In this document: positions 17,232-26,594 of the stretch, one piece after another
How the letters are laid out: every line of letters begins with the position of its first letter
Numbering within the stretch: the stretch's first letter is position 1
NCBI GenBank assembly: GCA_033762375.1
Contig: JANRLQ010000073.1
Location: 1 to 64,000, forward strand
Reading direction: 5' to 3'
Source of the DNA: RDXT01 sp033762375
Lineage (GTDB): Bacteria > Bacteroidota > Bacteroidia > J057
DNA: 64,000 nucleotides
Made by a program: the position numbers and the translations under genes
The notes under the pieces: model-generated
Databases searched by the model: none
Told to the model about the DNA's origin: nothing
The model's input: the letters and a program-made list of their open reading frames with translations, nothing else

Positions 17232-18674
17232 ATGCTGTACAACACGCTGGAGTTTGCCCTGTTTTATGCTCTTGTATTCGCGCTGTACTGGTTTGTCCTG
17301 CAGCGGAGTCTGCGTCTGCAAAATTTCTTGTTGTTTGTTGCCAGTTATGTTTTTTATGGCTGGTGGGACTGGCGGTTTATGGGCCTGCTCCTGCTCAGCT
17401 CCCTGACAGACTTTATCGCCGGGCGGCAGATCAGCCAGACCCAAGACCTGGGCAGGCGTCGTATGTGGCTGATATTCAGCCTGACCGTCAACCTGGGGAT
17501 GCTGATGATCTTCAAGTACCTGGGATTTTTTATAGACTCCTTTATCGCCATGGCGCGGGGGTTTGGGTATGAGATGGGAGACCGCACGCTGAGCATTATT
17601 CTCCCGATTGGTATCAGTTTTTATGTGTTTCAGTCGGTCAGTTATTCATTGGATGTCTTCAGGCGGCGGCTGGAACCCGAAAAGGACCTGGTGAATTTTC
17701 TGGCATTTGCCAGTTTTTTCCCACAACTGGTGGCGGGCCCTATCGAGCGGGCGACCAATATGCTGCCCCAGTTCAAAAAAGTCCGTGTATTTAAAGAAGA
17801 CCTGTTTAAGGAGGGTATTCGCCTGATACTCTGGGGTTTGTTCAAAAAAGTAGTCGTCGCGGACAATATCGGTGCCACGATGGAGCTGATCATCCGGCAC
17901 CATGAGGTCTACCGGGGGAGTGTCCTGGCAATGGGCGTATTCTTTTTTGCCTGCCAGCTCTACTGTGATTTTTCGGGTTACTCAGACATGGCGCAGGGCA
18001 CCGCACGACTGCTGGGATTTGACCTGATGCGCAATTTTAACTTCCCGTATTTCGCACGGGACATCATGGACTTCTGGCGGCGGTGGCATATCTCGCTCAC
18101 GACCTGGTTTCGGGACTATGTATTTCTGCCGCTGAGCGGGGGCAAGATGATCCTCACGCCCTGGATTCAGATCCGCAATACCCTCATCACCTTCACGATC
18201 AGCGGACTCTGGCACGGTGCCAGCTGGACCTTTGTGATCTGGGGGCTGCTTCACGGGCTCTACCATATCCCGTATATCCTCTTCCCAAAACTCCGCGCCA
18301 ATGCAGCCCATACCCGCCCTCCTTTTACGGTGGCGGGCACCCTGCGGGCAACGTTTCAGACCGGACTCACCCTCCTGCTGAATTTTGTGGCACTGGTATT
18401 TTTTATGTCAAAAGACCTTGCCTATGCCGTGAGTTACTTTAGCCATATGTTTTCCGCCAGTTTGTTTCGGGAGGTCAATGACTTTAGGGAGCAATTCTGG
18501 TGGCTGATCGGATTTATGGGGCTGGAGTGGTGTATCATGTTTTACAAAAAACACCATCCGTTTCAGCTCTTTAACTGGCCACCAGCGGTGCGCTGGGCCT
18601 TGTATTACGCATTTTTGCTGATCGTCCTGTATTACAACTATGACCGGCGGGCATTCCTCTACTTCCAGTTTTGA
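17232..18674 (+). CDS. MBOAT-family O-acyltransferase (AlgI-like)
   Basis: 480 aa polytopic membrane protein. The AlgI-type MBOAT signatures are visible: FWRRWHISLTTWFRDYVFLP (His286), GLWHGASWTFVIWG (His328, equivalent to the catalytic His) and LLHGLYH (His341). These proteins carry acyl groups across the membrane to acetylate exopolysaccharides or peptidoglycan. The SGNH-like partner begins one base after its stop, the usual arrangement for a transferase pair. Confidence 0.93.
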   Translation: MLYNTLEFALFYALVFALYWFVLQRSLRLQNFLLFVASYVFYGWWDWRFMGLLLLSSLTDFIAGRQISQTQDLGRRRMWLIFSLTVNLGMLMIFKYLGFFIDSFIAMARGFGYEMGDRTLSIILPIGISFYVFQSVSYSLDVFRRRLEPEKDLVNFLAFASFFPQLVAGPIERATNMLPQFKKVRVFKEDLFKEGIRLILWGLFKKVVVADNIGATMELIIRHHEVYRGSVLAMGVFFFACQLYCDFSGYSDMAQGTARLLGFDLMRNFNFPYFARDIMDFWRRWHISLTTWFRDYVFLPLSGGKMILTPWIQIRNTLITFTISGLWHGASWTFVIWGLLHGLYHIPYILFPKLRANAAHTRPPFTVAGTLRATFQTGLTLLLNFVALVFFMSKDLAYAVSYFSHMFSASLFREVNDFREQFWWLIGFMGLEWCIMFYKKHHPFQLFNWPPAVRWALYYAFLLIVLYYNYDRRAFLYFQF

Positions 18675-18675
18675 G

Positions 18676-19596
18676 ATGAAACACTTTCTGCTCCGGCTGT
18701 TTATTTTTCTTGCTCCGGTGGGGCTGCTGCTCCTGGGACTGGAGATCCTCCAGCGCCAGCTCCCCAACAACTACGTCCTGAAACGGGACCGGATGGCTGT
18801 GCTACACGACAGCCTGGAGACCCTGATCCTGGGAAGTTCACACACCCAGCTCGGGATCAACCCCGACTCACTGGATGGCAAGGCATTTAACCTGGCGCTG
18901 ACGGCCCAGACCTTGTACTTTGACCACTTTCTCCTCACCCGGTACCTGGACTCCATGCCCCGGCTCCGGCGGGTGATCCTCCCGATATCCTACTCCTCGT
19001 ATGCTGCTGAGTCAGACCGCAATCCCGGCGACTACAACAAAAGTTATCACTACGCTTTCTTTTTTGGCAGTACAGCTTTTACGGATTGGTACTCGATCCG
19101 GCGTTACAGCCTGGTAGCGATCTGGTCCGTCAAGCAGTCTGTGGACAGGGCCTGGGCTTATTATACCCGTGGTGACTCACTCGTAGACTCCGGCCCCAAT
19201 GGCTGGATGGCGGCCCGCGATCAACACAACCTCGCCAAAAACGGACAGGAGTCCGGCTTGTTTCACGACCAATATTATGACAGTACGCTGATCCCGCTTA
19301 ATATCGCCCGGGTAACTGACATCGCCCGCCTGTGCCGCGAGCGTCATATTGAGCTGGTCCTGATCTCGACGCCTATGTGGCGCTCCTACATGGAGCATAT
19401 CCGGCGTGACCGCTACCACCACATGGTCAGCACCACCGACTCCCTGAGCCAGGCCTTGGGCATTCCCTACTACAACTTCACGGAGGATCCCCGATTTGTG
19501 GAGGAGGACTACTATGACGCCAATCACCTGCGGATACAGGGAGCCAATAAACTCACAACCCTGCTGCGGGACACCCTGAATGCCCAAAATCGCTGA
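18676..19596 (+). CDS. SGNH/GDSL-like acyltransferase partner of MBOAT
   Basis: 306 aa from the ATG at 18676, one base after the MBOAT stop. Residues 3-24 form a membrane anchor or signal. LETLILGSSHTQLGI holds the candidate nucleophile (Ser54/Ser55), and YYDANHLRIQGANKL supplies Asp281 and His284, giving an SGNH-type triad. In AlgI/AlgJ-X and PatA/PatB systems such periplasmic partners place the acyl group on the polymer. The acceptor here is unknown; no polysaccharide synthesis genes are adjacent. Confidence 0.8.
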   Translation: MKHFLLRLFIFLAPVGLLLLGLEILQRQLPNNYVLKRDRMAVLHDSLETLILGSSHTQLGINPDSLDGKAFNLALTAQTLYFDHFLLTRYLDSMPRLRRVILPISYSSYAAESDRNPGDYNKSYHYAFFFGSTAFTDWYSIRRYSLVAIWSVKQSVDRAWAYYTRGDSLVDSGPNGWMAARDQHNLAKNGQESGLFHDQYYDSTLIPLNIARVTDIARLCRERHIELVLISTPMWRSYMEHIRRDRYHHMVSTTDSLSQALGIPYYNFTEDPRFVEEDYYDANHLRIQGANKLTTLLRDTLNAQNR

Positions 19597-19904
19597 GTAT
19601 AACCGCATGAGAGCGCCATTCAATATGATTTGATTTATCGAAAATTGTATTTTTTTTATTTTATATGCCACGAAACAAATCTTGGCATTCATTGTGCTGG
19701 AAATAAGTATTATACCGCTACACAGTTGGACTTTATTATTTGTCTCCCTGTAACTATTACGGGGCAGTACAGTTTATGCCATATCTGCTCAGGTTACAGA
19801 TTTGACACTTGACGTACTGCTGGCATCCAGAGATGTAAGTTTTTCCGTAATTTAGTCGAACCGAAGATCATGCATACTGTCATATTTTATCCAACCTTGC
19901 ACCT
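19597..19904. other. AT-rich intergenic region, 308 bases
   Basis: Markedly richer in A+T than the flanking genes, with runs such as TTTTTTTTATTTTATAT near 19650. It must hold the promoter of the subtilisin gene, but no exact TTTG-N19-TAnnTTTG match was found. No coding frame, RNA gene or repeat is supported. Confidence 0.4.
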
Positions 19905-22067
19905 ATGAAATGGTCCCTTACGATTGTTGCGCTGCTGTGTATATATAAGTTGTCGGCCCAGGATTTTTATTACCGGGCAGATGGCTCCCGGCTGTACCTG
20001 ACCCCTAATCCGGGTGCGGTGACGGTCCACTTTGAAGAGGCCATAGCGGCAGGTTCTCTTAACCTCAGTACCCGCTCGCTGCACTACGTGAGCGGACATG
20101 AGCTGGGCGAAGCACGTTTCCTTACGGTAGAGCTGGACCGCGAAGCTGTCCAGACACCAGCGGCTGCTATCCGTCTGCTGGGACTTGATCCAGCCACGGT
20201 CAGGAGTGTCTCTCCGGGCCTGATGCTGGAGGATGGTTTCCCGCTGTGGCTCTCACACCAGATCGTGTACAAGCCTGGCGAAACCTTTGATGAGGCAACC
20301 TTTATGGCGATCCTGGGCGAATACCCTGGTGCCCGCACAGGTGCGACCCCGACCGGTATCCACACGATCGAGCTGACGGACATAGCTCAGGTAATGCCCC
20401 TGGCCAACAGGCTGTATGAGACGGGGATGTTTGTGTATTGTGCCCCGGACTTTATCGCCAAAGCTGAGGGGCAATCTTGTCACCCCTCCGACTCACTCTA
20501 TAGTGTGCAGTACTACCTGCACAATACCGGCGGCAGCAACAGTTCTTATCCCTACAGACGCAATGCGGATGTGGACATAGATGCCCCCGAAGCCTGGTGT
20601 ATCACCACTGGCTCCAGTTCGGTCGTCGTAGCCATCATAGACGAGGGTGTAGAGGACCACGAGGACCTCTATGACGCCAGTAATGTCACCCGTGTCCTGC
20701 CTGGCTGGACGGCCTCTGATCCTACCAATGGAGACGGGTCACCACTCCTGGCACCTGACCAGCATGGGGTTGCCATTGCGGGGATCATCGCTGCCTCTCA
20801 CAATACCATCGGTGTGGCAGGTATAGCCCCTAACTCCATGATCCTGCCGGTACATGTATTTACAGATGGATCAGCACCTGCCAGCCATTTTGCGGATGCC
20901 ATCAACTGGGCGTGGCAAAACGGCGGGCAAATCCTCAACAACTCCTGGGTGTACAGCAGTTGCTCCGAAAATATATTCCCTGCGGTAGATCAGGCGATCC
21001 TGGATGCCTACACCTACGGGCGCGGTGGCCTGGGCGCAATCACCGTGTTTTCGGCCGGGCAGACGTCTGTATCCGGCGCCAATAACTGTATGGCCTATCC
21101 GGCCAACAGCCCGTATGTCATCTCAGCGGGTGCTGTAGATCCTCAAAACCGGCAGTCCACCTACTCCCGATATGGCTCGGAGCTTGATCTGGTTGCTCCC
21201 TCTTCCCTCTCCTACACCAACCCGGTCAATGTTACGGTCCTGGACCGGATGGGTCAGCTGGGTACCAACTATACCAGCCTTGGCAATAGTGATTACCTCA
21301 ACCGCAACTATAGCCGCTGGTTTGGGGGTACTTCCGTGACAGCTGCCCAGGCTGCTGGCGTATCAGCCCTCCTCCTCTCGCTGGACCCCAACCTGACCTA
21401 TGCTGAGGTCTATGACCTGCTTACCTCCACCACTGACAATGTCGGACCTGCCGGATATGACACGATCTACGGATATGGCCGCCTCAATGCCTACAATGCC
21501 GTCCTGCAGGCCCAAAACACCCTGCCGGTAGTCTGGAGTTCCTTTGAAGGGCGGCTGGAGGAAGAGGCTATTCACCTGGACTGGACTACGGCGACCGAGA
21601 CGCAAAATGATTATTTTGTCGTGGAGCGCCTCCAGGCAGGCAACTTCATGCCACTGGGTCAGGTGGATGGCGCTGGCTCCGCCAGCACGATGCAGGCTTA
21701 TACATTTGTGGACTATACCCCGCTGCCGGGCGCCAATGTATATCGCCTGCGGCAGGTGGACTTTGATGGTACCAGTCACTACTCCACCCAGGTCGAGGTG
21801 ACCTACGAAAGCCGTCGGTATGAACTGATCACGCCCCCCCACCCCAATCCCAGCCAGGATGCGTTTACGTTTAACCTGATGCATGATATCACTGATGCCG
21901 ACTGGCAACTGACTGATCTGCAAGGGCGCAGCATCCGGCGTGGCACCCTGAGCGGAGCCAATCAATACAAAATTGATACCCATGACCTGCCAGGGGGCAT
22001 ATATGTGTTGCAGGTAGCCGCCCCGGGGTATCAGACCGTCAGCCACCGGATCGTCGTGCAGCACTGA
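19905..22067 (+). CDS. T9SS-exported S8 (subtilisin) peptidase
   Basis: 720 aa. A short signal peptide (about 1-19) and propeptide-like region come before the S8 domain, which has a complete triad: Asp246 in AIIDEGVEDHEDL, His287 in DQHGVAIAGI, Ser477 in GGTSVTAAQAAG. After about residue 540 comes a beta domain (WTTATETQNDYFVVER) typical of Bacteroidota exported proteins. The last 75 residues form a type IX sorting domain ending in GGIYVLQVAAPGYQTV. It is an extracellular or surface protease, probably for degrading external protein, with a strong terminator right after it. Confidence 0.93.
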   Translation: MKWSLTIVALLCIYKLSAQDFYYRADGSRLYLTPNPGAVTVHFEEAIAAGSLNLSTRSLHYVSGHELGEARFLTVELDREAVQTPAAAIRLLGLDPATVRSVSPGLMLEDGFPLWLSHQIVYKPGETFDEATFMAILGEYPGARTGATPTGIHTIELTDIAQVMPLANRLYETGMFVYCAPDFIAKAEGQSCHPSDSLYSVQYYLHNTGGSNSSYPYRRNADVDIDAPEAWCITTGSSSVVVAIIDEGVEDHEDLYDASNVTRVLPGWTASDPTNGDGSPLLAPDQHGVAIAGIIAASHNTIGVAGIAPNSMILPVHVFTDGSAPASHFADAINWAWQNGGQILNNSWVYSSCSENIFPAVDQAILDAYTYGRGGLGAITVFSAGQTSVSGANNCMAYPANSPYVISAGAVDPQNRQSTYSRYGSELDLVAPSSLSYTNPVNVTVLDRMGQLGTNYTSLGNSDYLNRNYSRWFGGTSVTAAQAAGVSALLLSLDPNLTYAEVYDLLTSTTDNVGPAGYDTIYGYGRLNAYNAVLQAQNTLPVVWSSFEGRLEEEAIHLDWTTATETQNDYFVVERLQAGNFMPLGQVDGAGSASTMQAYTFVDYTPLPGANVYRLRQVDFDGTSHYSTQVEVTYESRRYELITPPHPNPSQDAFTFNLMHDITDADWQLTDLQGRSIRRGTLSGANQYKIDTHDLPGGIYVLQVAAPGYQTVSHRIVVQH

Positions 22068-22094
22068 TGCTCCCCCACCGGTAAGACAGATTAC

Positions 22095-22124
22095 AGACCC
22101 GGCCAGAGGCCGGGTCTCTTGTTT
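22095..22124 (+). terminator. Intrinsic terminator of the subtilisin gene
   Basis: 10-bp GC-rich stem AGACCCGGCC / GGCCGGGTCT with a 3-base loop, followed by CTTGTTT, 28 bases past the stop codon. Confidence 0.8.
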
Positions 22125-22213
22125 CCGGACCTGAACCGTTGATTTGTAAGGATATTGACGGAGATTCTTGTTCCTATGTGCCGATCTTGTATATTTCGAA
22201 AAATTACGCTGCC

Positions 22214-23125
22214 ATGAATGAGGTAAAGCAGATGATCGCCCGTAACCAGATACGGGAGGCGATGAAAGCCCTGACTGATATGGCCGCCCAGCAGGACGGT
22301 GATATGTACAATGAGTTGGTGGGCATGACGGGTAAGTGGGAGGATGTCCAGAGCCGGGAACGCCGGGGCCTGCTGACTTTCCAGGAAGCAAATCTTGAAC
22401 GTGCCCGCATCAGTGCCAGTCTGCTGGAGCTCAGTGACAAACTTTCTGTCCTGGCAGAAAGCCTCGGAAGTCCGGCGACCCGCGACAAGTGGCGTATCCT
22501 CTTCCTCGCCGCCAACCCCACCAACAGCGGTCGTCTCCGCCTGGATCAGGAACTGCGTGAAATCCGTGAAAGCCTCCAGCGCTCCGGGCAGCGGGATCGC
22601 TATGAGCTGGAATCCCGGCAGGCCGTCCGCACACAAGACCTCCGCCGGGCGATGCTGGAGGTTGAGCCCCATATCGTTCACTTCTCCGGTCACGGGGTGG
22701 TATTTGAGGCCGGGATGCCAACAGATACCGGGATGCGGGGCTTATATGACAATGAATTCCTCACCGAGGAGCAAAAAAAGGGGTATAGCGGGGGCATCGT
22801 ACTGGAAAACCAACTCGGCGAAGCCCAGGTCGTGCGGGCAGAGGCACTGGCCAGTCTGTTTTCGCTCTTCAACAGTGTACAGTGTGTGGTCCTTAATGCC
22901 TGCCACTCCCAGATGCAGTCAGAGGCCATCATCGCCCATGTGCCCTATGTAATCGGGATGAATGCTGCTATCCCCGATGCGACGGCTGTGACCTTTGCTG
23001 CGGCGTTTTATGACGGCCTGGGCGCGGGCAAAGATATTCCCTTTTCCTTCAAACTGGCCCGCACCAGCGTCGAGCTGGACGGACTCCCGGGTGCCCATAT
23101 CCCTGAACTCAAACAACGGGCCTGA
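22214..23125 (+). CDS. EAD11-CHAT caspase-like protease
   Basis: 303 aa from the ATG at 22214. Residues 1-80 (EVKQMIARNQIREAMKAL...) match effector-associated domain 11, a small helical adaptor domain. Residues 90-303 are a CHAT (caspase-HetF) protease with the catalytic dyad His160 in IVHFSGHG and Cys230 in VVLNACHS. EAD-containing proteins are proposed to recruit effectors through like-like EAD contacts in conflict or cell-death systems. No second EAD11 protein is visible in the window. A GNAT gene starts 11 bases later and may be co-transcribed. Confidence 0.85.
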   Translation: MNEVKQMIARNQIREAMKALTDMAAQQDGDMYNELVGMTGKWEDVQSRERRGLLTFQEANLERARISASLLELSDKLSVLAESLGSPATRDKWRILFLAANPTNSGRLRLDQELREIRESLQRSGQRDRYELESRQAVRTQDLRRAMLEVEPHIVHFSGHGVVFEAGMPTDTGMRGLYDNEFLTEEQKKGYSGGIVLENQLGEAQVVRAEALASLFSLFNSVQCVVLNACHSQMQSEAIIAHVPYVIGMNAAIPDATAVTFAAAFYDGLGAGKDIPFSFKLARTSVELDGLPGAHIPELKQRA

Positions 23126-23136
23126 CCCTGCGTGTG

Positions 23137-23577
23137 ATGGACATCATCCGCCTGACCCCGGACCTGACAGATGACTTTGTGGCCCTGATCGGCGTTATGA
23201 CGATCGCCTTTGAAGAGGCTGCCCCATCGCCTCCCGACCGGACCCACCTCCGGCGGCTGCTGGCAAGGCCTGACTTCTGGGTGCTGGTCGCACGCGAAGG
23301 GGACACCGTCATCGGGGGGCTGACCCTCTACCTGCTGGAACAATACACAGCCCCGACCCCCATAGCCTATCTTTATGACCTGGCCGTAGCCCCCGACTGG
23401 CAACGCCGTGGCATCGGACGTGCCCTCATCACCGAAGCCCGCACCCAGTGCCAGGCTGCCGGTATCTCCGGCCTATTCGTCCAGGCCGACAATACGGATA
23501 CCCATGCCCTCGCCTTCTACCGCACCCTGGACCCAGATGAAATCCTGGAGGTGACGATGTTTGGGTGGAAGGGGTGA
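23137..23577 (+). CDS. GNAT acetyltransferase, AAC(3)-I-like
   Basis: 146 aa from the ATG at 23137 (a GTG lies one codon earlier). The acetyl-CoA loop is AVAPDWQRRGIGRALI. The flanking segments (IAYLYDLAVA, GLFVQADNTDTHALAFYRTL) closely follow the AAC(3)-I aminoglycoside acetyltransferase pattern. Whether it acts on an antibiotic or on a native small molecule cannot be told. It lies 11 bases after the CHAT gene. Confidence 0.8.
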   Translation: MDIIRLTPDLTDDFVALIGVMTIAFEEAAPSPPDRTHLRRLLARPDFWVLVAREGDTVIGGLTLYLLEQYTAPTPIAYLYDLAVAPDWQRRGIGRALITEARTQCQAAGISGLFVQADNTDTHALAFYRTLDPDEILEVTMFGWKG

Positions 23578-23677
23578 GCGGGGGGGGATATTGGAAATGT
23601 CAGTCTTCAACAACTAATCAGCCCAGGAATCTCTGCGGAGCAAAAGTGCCAACACATCGTGATGGTATACTGCCCAA

Positions 23678-25594
23678 TCACCCTCCCCCCTCCAGCACTG
23701 CCATCAGTTCCAGCCAGCGGTCGGACTTGGCGTCCAGTTCGGCCTGGATACGTCCGATTTCTTCGGCCAGGGCCTGGAGTTGCTGGTAGTCGGCGCCACC
23801 GGCATTGAGTTGTTGGGAGAGTTCCGTTTTGCGGGTTTCCAGGCGGGGGATTTCAGCTTCCAGTGCCTCAAATTCGCGCTGCTCCTTAAAACTCAGCTTA
23901 CGGGGCCGGTCTGTGCGGGGAGCGGGTGCTACGGTGGGGGTCACCGCCCGAACGGAGGGACGGGCTGCGGCCTCAGCGGCTGCCTGTGCGGCGGCCTCGG
24001 CTTTTTCCTGGGCCTCACGGGTCCGAAAATCGGTATAACTCCCCGGAAAATCCCGGATTTGCCCCTCCCCCTCAAACACAAATACGTGATCCACCAGCCG
24101 GTCCATAAAAAACCGGTCGTGGGTCACGACAATCAGACACCCTTCAAAATCTGCCAAAAACTCCTCCAACCGCCGCAGGGTGACCAGGTCCAGGTCATTG
24201 GTGGGCTCATCCAGGATGAGGAAGTTGGGGTTGGTCATCAGGATCCGCAACAAGTGCAGGCGGCGGCGCTCCCCGCCGCTGAGTTTTTCCACCGGCTGGT
24301 AGTGCATATGCCGGGGAAACAAAAAATGCTCCAGCAACTGTGAAGCAGATACGGTCTGGCTTTGGCTCAGCTCTACGTACTCGGCGGCCTCTGTTACGGC
24401 CTCGATCACCCGCTGGTTGTCCTTAAACTTAAATCCCTCTTGTTTATAATACCCATATACCACGGTCTCCCCGAGACGCACTTTGCCATTGTCCGGCTCC
24501 TCCTCCCCGGTGATCAGACGGAGAAAAGTCGTCTTGCCGACCCCGTTGGGGCCGATAATACCGATGCGCTCCTTGCGGGCAAAGGTGTAGGTAAAGTTGT
24601 CCACGATCATCCGCTCGCCATAGGTTTTGCGGAGGTTTTTGATTTCGAGGATTTTGCCACCGATCCGGCGACCCTTGACGTCCAGCTTGATCTCGGCAGC
24701 CTCCGGGCGGTGGCGGGCTTTGTCCTGCAGGACATAGGCCGCATCAATGCGGGACTTGGACTTGGTGGTGCGGGCGCGGGGAGAGGTACGGAGCCATTCC
24801 AGTTCCTTGCGGAAGAGGTTGCGGTTTTTGTCCGTTTCAGCCCGCTGGACCTGCTCACGCTCATCCTTTTTGATCAGGAAATAACCGTAATCACCTTGAT
24901 ATTGATAGAGTTGACCACCGTCCAGCTCAAAAATTTCATCCGCGACACTGTCCAGAAAATACCGGTCGTGGGTGATCAGGAGCAGGGATTGTTTGCTGGT
25001 GGCGAGGTATTTTTCCAGCCACTCGATGCTTTCGATGTCCAGGTGGTTGGTAGGCTCGTCGAGGAGGAGGAGGTCGGGCGCCTCAATCAGGGCCTGAGCC
25101 AGGGCCACCCGTTTGCGCTGACCTCCGGAGAGCGTACCGACGAGGCGGTCCGGGAAGTCCACTTCCAGCTTGCCGAGAATCTCCCGGATGCTGCGGCCTA
25201 TGTCCCACGCTCCCTTGGCATCAATCTCCGCCATGACCTCCTGGAGACGGGCCTGCGCAGCGGGATCAGTGGCTTTTTCTGTCAGCAGTTCATACTCCCG
25301 CATGAGCTGAAGGGCCGGGAGATCAGCCCCCATGACCACTTCTTCGACCGTCTTGTGCAGGGGCAGGTCGGGCTCTTGCGGGAGGTACACGACGTTAATG
25401 CCCCGGCGACGTGTCACCTGCCCGCTGTCCGGGGGTTCCAGGCCCGCCATAATTTTCAGGAGGGTGGACTTGCCACAACCGTTGACCCCGATCAGGGCTA
25501 CCTTCTGGCCCTGCGCCAGTCCGAAGCTCAGGTTTTCAAACAGCACCTTGTCTCCCCAGGATTTGGAGAGGTTTTCGACAGAGAGGTAGTTCAT
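23678..25594 (-). CDS. ABC-F family ATPase (Uup-like)
   Basis: 638 aa from the ATG at 25594 (MNYLSVENLSKSWGDKVLF). There are two ATP-binding cassettes. The first has Walker A GVNGCGKST, signature LSGGQRKRVAL and Walker B LLLLDEPTNHLD. The second has GPNGVGKTT, LSGGERRRLHL and LILDEPTNDLD. No membrane domain is present. The C-terminal 100 residues are a charged coiled coil preceded by an Ala-rich linker, as in Uup. ABC-F proteins act on ribosomes or nucleic acids; resistance members exist but this looks housekeeping. Confidence 0.93.
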   Translation of the reverse strand: MNYLSVENLSKSWGDKVLFENLSFGLAQGQKVALIGVNGCGKSTLLKIMAGLEPPDSGQVTRRRGINVVYLPQEPDLPLHKTVEEVVMGADLPALQLMREYELLTEKATDPAAQARLQEVMAEIDAKGAWDIGRSIREILGKLEVDFPDRLVGTLSGGQRKRVALAQALIEAPDLLLLDEPTNHLDIESIEWLEKYLATSKQSLLLITHDRYFLDSVADEIFELDGGQLYQYQGDYGYFLIKKDEREQVQRAETDKNRNLFRKELEWLRTSPRARTTKSKSRIDAAYVLQDKARHRPEAAEIKLDVKGRRIGGKILEIKNLRKTYGERMIVDNFTYTFARKERIGIIGPNGVGKTTFLRLITGEEEPDNGKVRLGETVVYGYYKQEGFKFKDNQRVIEAVTEAAEYVELSQSQTVSASQLLEHFLFPRHMHYQPVEKLSGGERRRLHLLRILMTNPNFLILDEPTNDLDLVTLRRLEEFLADFEGCLIVVTHDRFFMDRLVDHVFVFEGEGQIRDFPGSYTDFRTREAQEKAEAAAQAAAEAAARPSVRAVTPTVAPAPRTDRPRKLSFKEQREFEALEAEIPRLETRKTELSQQLNAGGADYQQLQALAEEIGRIQAELDAKSDRWLELMAVLEGGG

Positions 25595-25630
25595 AGGGGG
25601 TAAAAATAGGCAGGATCGCATTGCGGCGCA

Positions 25631-25702
25631 ACCACCACCCCTAAAACTCTAAAACCCACCACCCAACTCAAAACTCAAAACCCATAACTCAAAACCCAAC
25701 AC
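25631..25702. repeat. C/A-rich low-complexity tract
   Basis: About 70 bases composed almost entirely of A and C with imperfect repeats of ACTCAAAACCC, lying between the abcF start and the stop of the TonB-like gene. No fixed unit or spacer pattern is present, so it is not a CRISPR. It could be a slippage-prone spacer. Confidence 0.6.
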
Positions 25703-26467
25703 TCACCGCAGGGTCATTTCATTCCAGCGCACAAACCGCACGACCGCCTTGATCTGCTGGTCTTCCTGCGGGACATCCGGGGGGAGGGGTGCGAAGGTCC
25801 ACTGGTTGACAGCCTCGTACGTGATGATCCCGAGCCGGGGCCGGGCGGGCTGGTGGGGATAGGCTCCATAACAACGGTCTATCCAGGCGACCTCTCCTGC
25901 GGGGTTGATGGTCATAATCACCGTCACGACACCCTCTTCCATCGTCGGGGCTACCGGTACGATCCGGTCCGGGGTCCGGTGGTGCAGGCCTTCAATCGTA
26001 TAACGGCCGTCTACGGAATAAAAACACCCACTTTTGTTGTGATTAAACTGGATGACGACCCGTACTTGTTCTTCATTTTGCAGGGCCCGGGCGGGCAGCG
26101 GCGCAAATTTCCACTCCATAATAGACTGGCGGGCCGACTCAATCATCTCCGGCGAGGCAGTCAGGATCCCCGGCTCCAGTTCGGCACGGGCTACATGACC
26201 TGAGGGAGCGATCGAAAACAACATCGGCACCATACCCGTGACACTGTCCGCATAGGGTGGCAGAGGCAGATTGACCGGACTACGCTTCAAAAAACCTTTT
26301 CCGTCCACCCCGGTAAATGAATACAGGGTTTCTGGGCTCATCATCTCCACCCGTGCGATCCGCGAAGCAGGCGGAAGCGCCTGTGATACAGCCTGTGTCA
26401 GGCCCCCTAACCATGTAATACAGAGCAAAGCACCCGTCAGAAACGGAAAAGTATGTCCTTTTTTCAT
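25703..26467 (-). CDS. Exported protein with two TonB C-terminal-like domains
   Basis: 254 aa. Residues 1-30 form a signal peptide. Two modules with the TonB_C pattern follow: VPMLFSIAPSGHVARAEL...SIMEWKFAPLP (about 75-145) and VVTVIMTINPAGEVAWIDRC...VNQWTFAPLP (about 175-250). Both show the beta-strand, helix and 'W-F-P' ending that defines the fold. With no membrane anchor or Pro-rich spacer, it is not a classical TonB; stand-alone exported TonB_C proteins are frequent in Bacteroidota and their role is unclear. Confidence 0.7.
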   Translation of the reverse strand: MKKGHTFPFLTGALLCITWLGGLTQAVSQALPPASRIARVEMMSPETLYSFTGVDGKGFLKRSPVNLPLPPYADSVTGMVPMLFSIAPSGHVARAELEPGILTASPEMIESARQSIMEWKFAPLPARALQNEEQVRVVIQFNHNKSGCFYSVDGRYTIEGLHHRTPDRIVPVAPTMEEGVVTVIMTINPAGEVAWIDRCYGAYPHQPARPRLGIITYEAVNQWTFAPLPPDVPQEDQQIKAVVRFVRWNEMTLR

Positions 26468-26594
26468 GCTACCGACCGAACCTTCTGTTTGATTTGTTCA
26501 GCCAATTAAGTGCCAGATATTCAAGGCAGTATAAAAAGTCAAATGCCTGCGCCTGCCACCATATCTGCCGGGACTGATGGGCATCTAGACCTGC

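Noticed and set aside
24362..25603. 413-codon open frame on the plus strand opposite the ABC-F gene
   Set aside because: It is the antisense of a gene with two complete ATP-binding cassettes; the strong third-position GC bias keeps the opposite frame open. The translated product has no recognisable domain.
25631..25702. CRISPR array
   Set aside because: No fixed repeat length and no unique spacers; no cas genes in the window.
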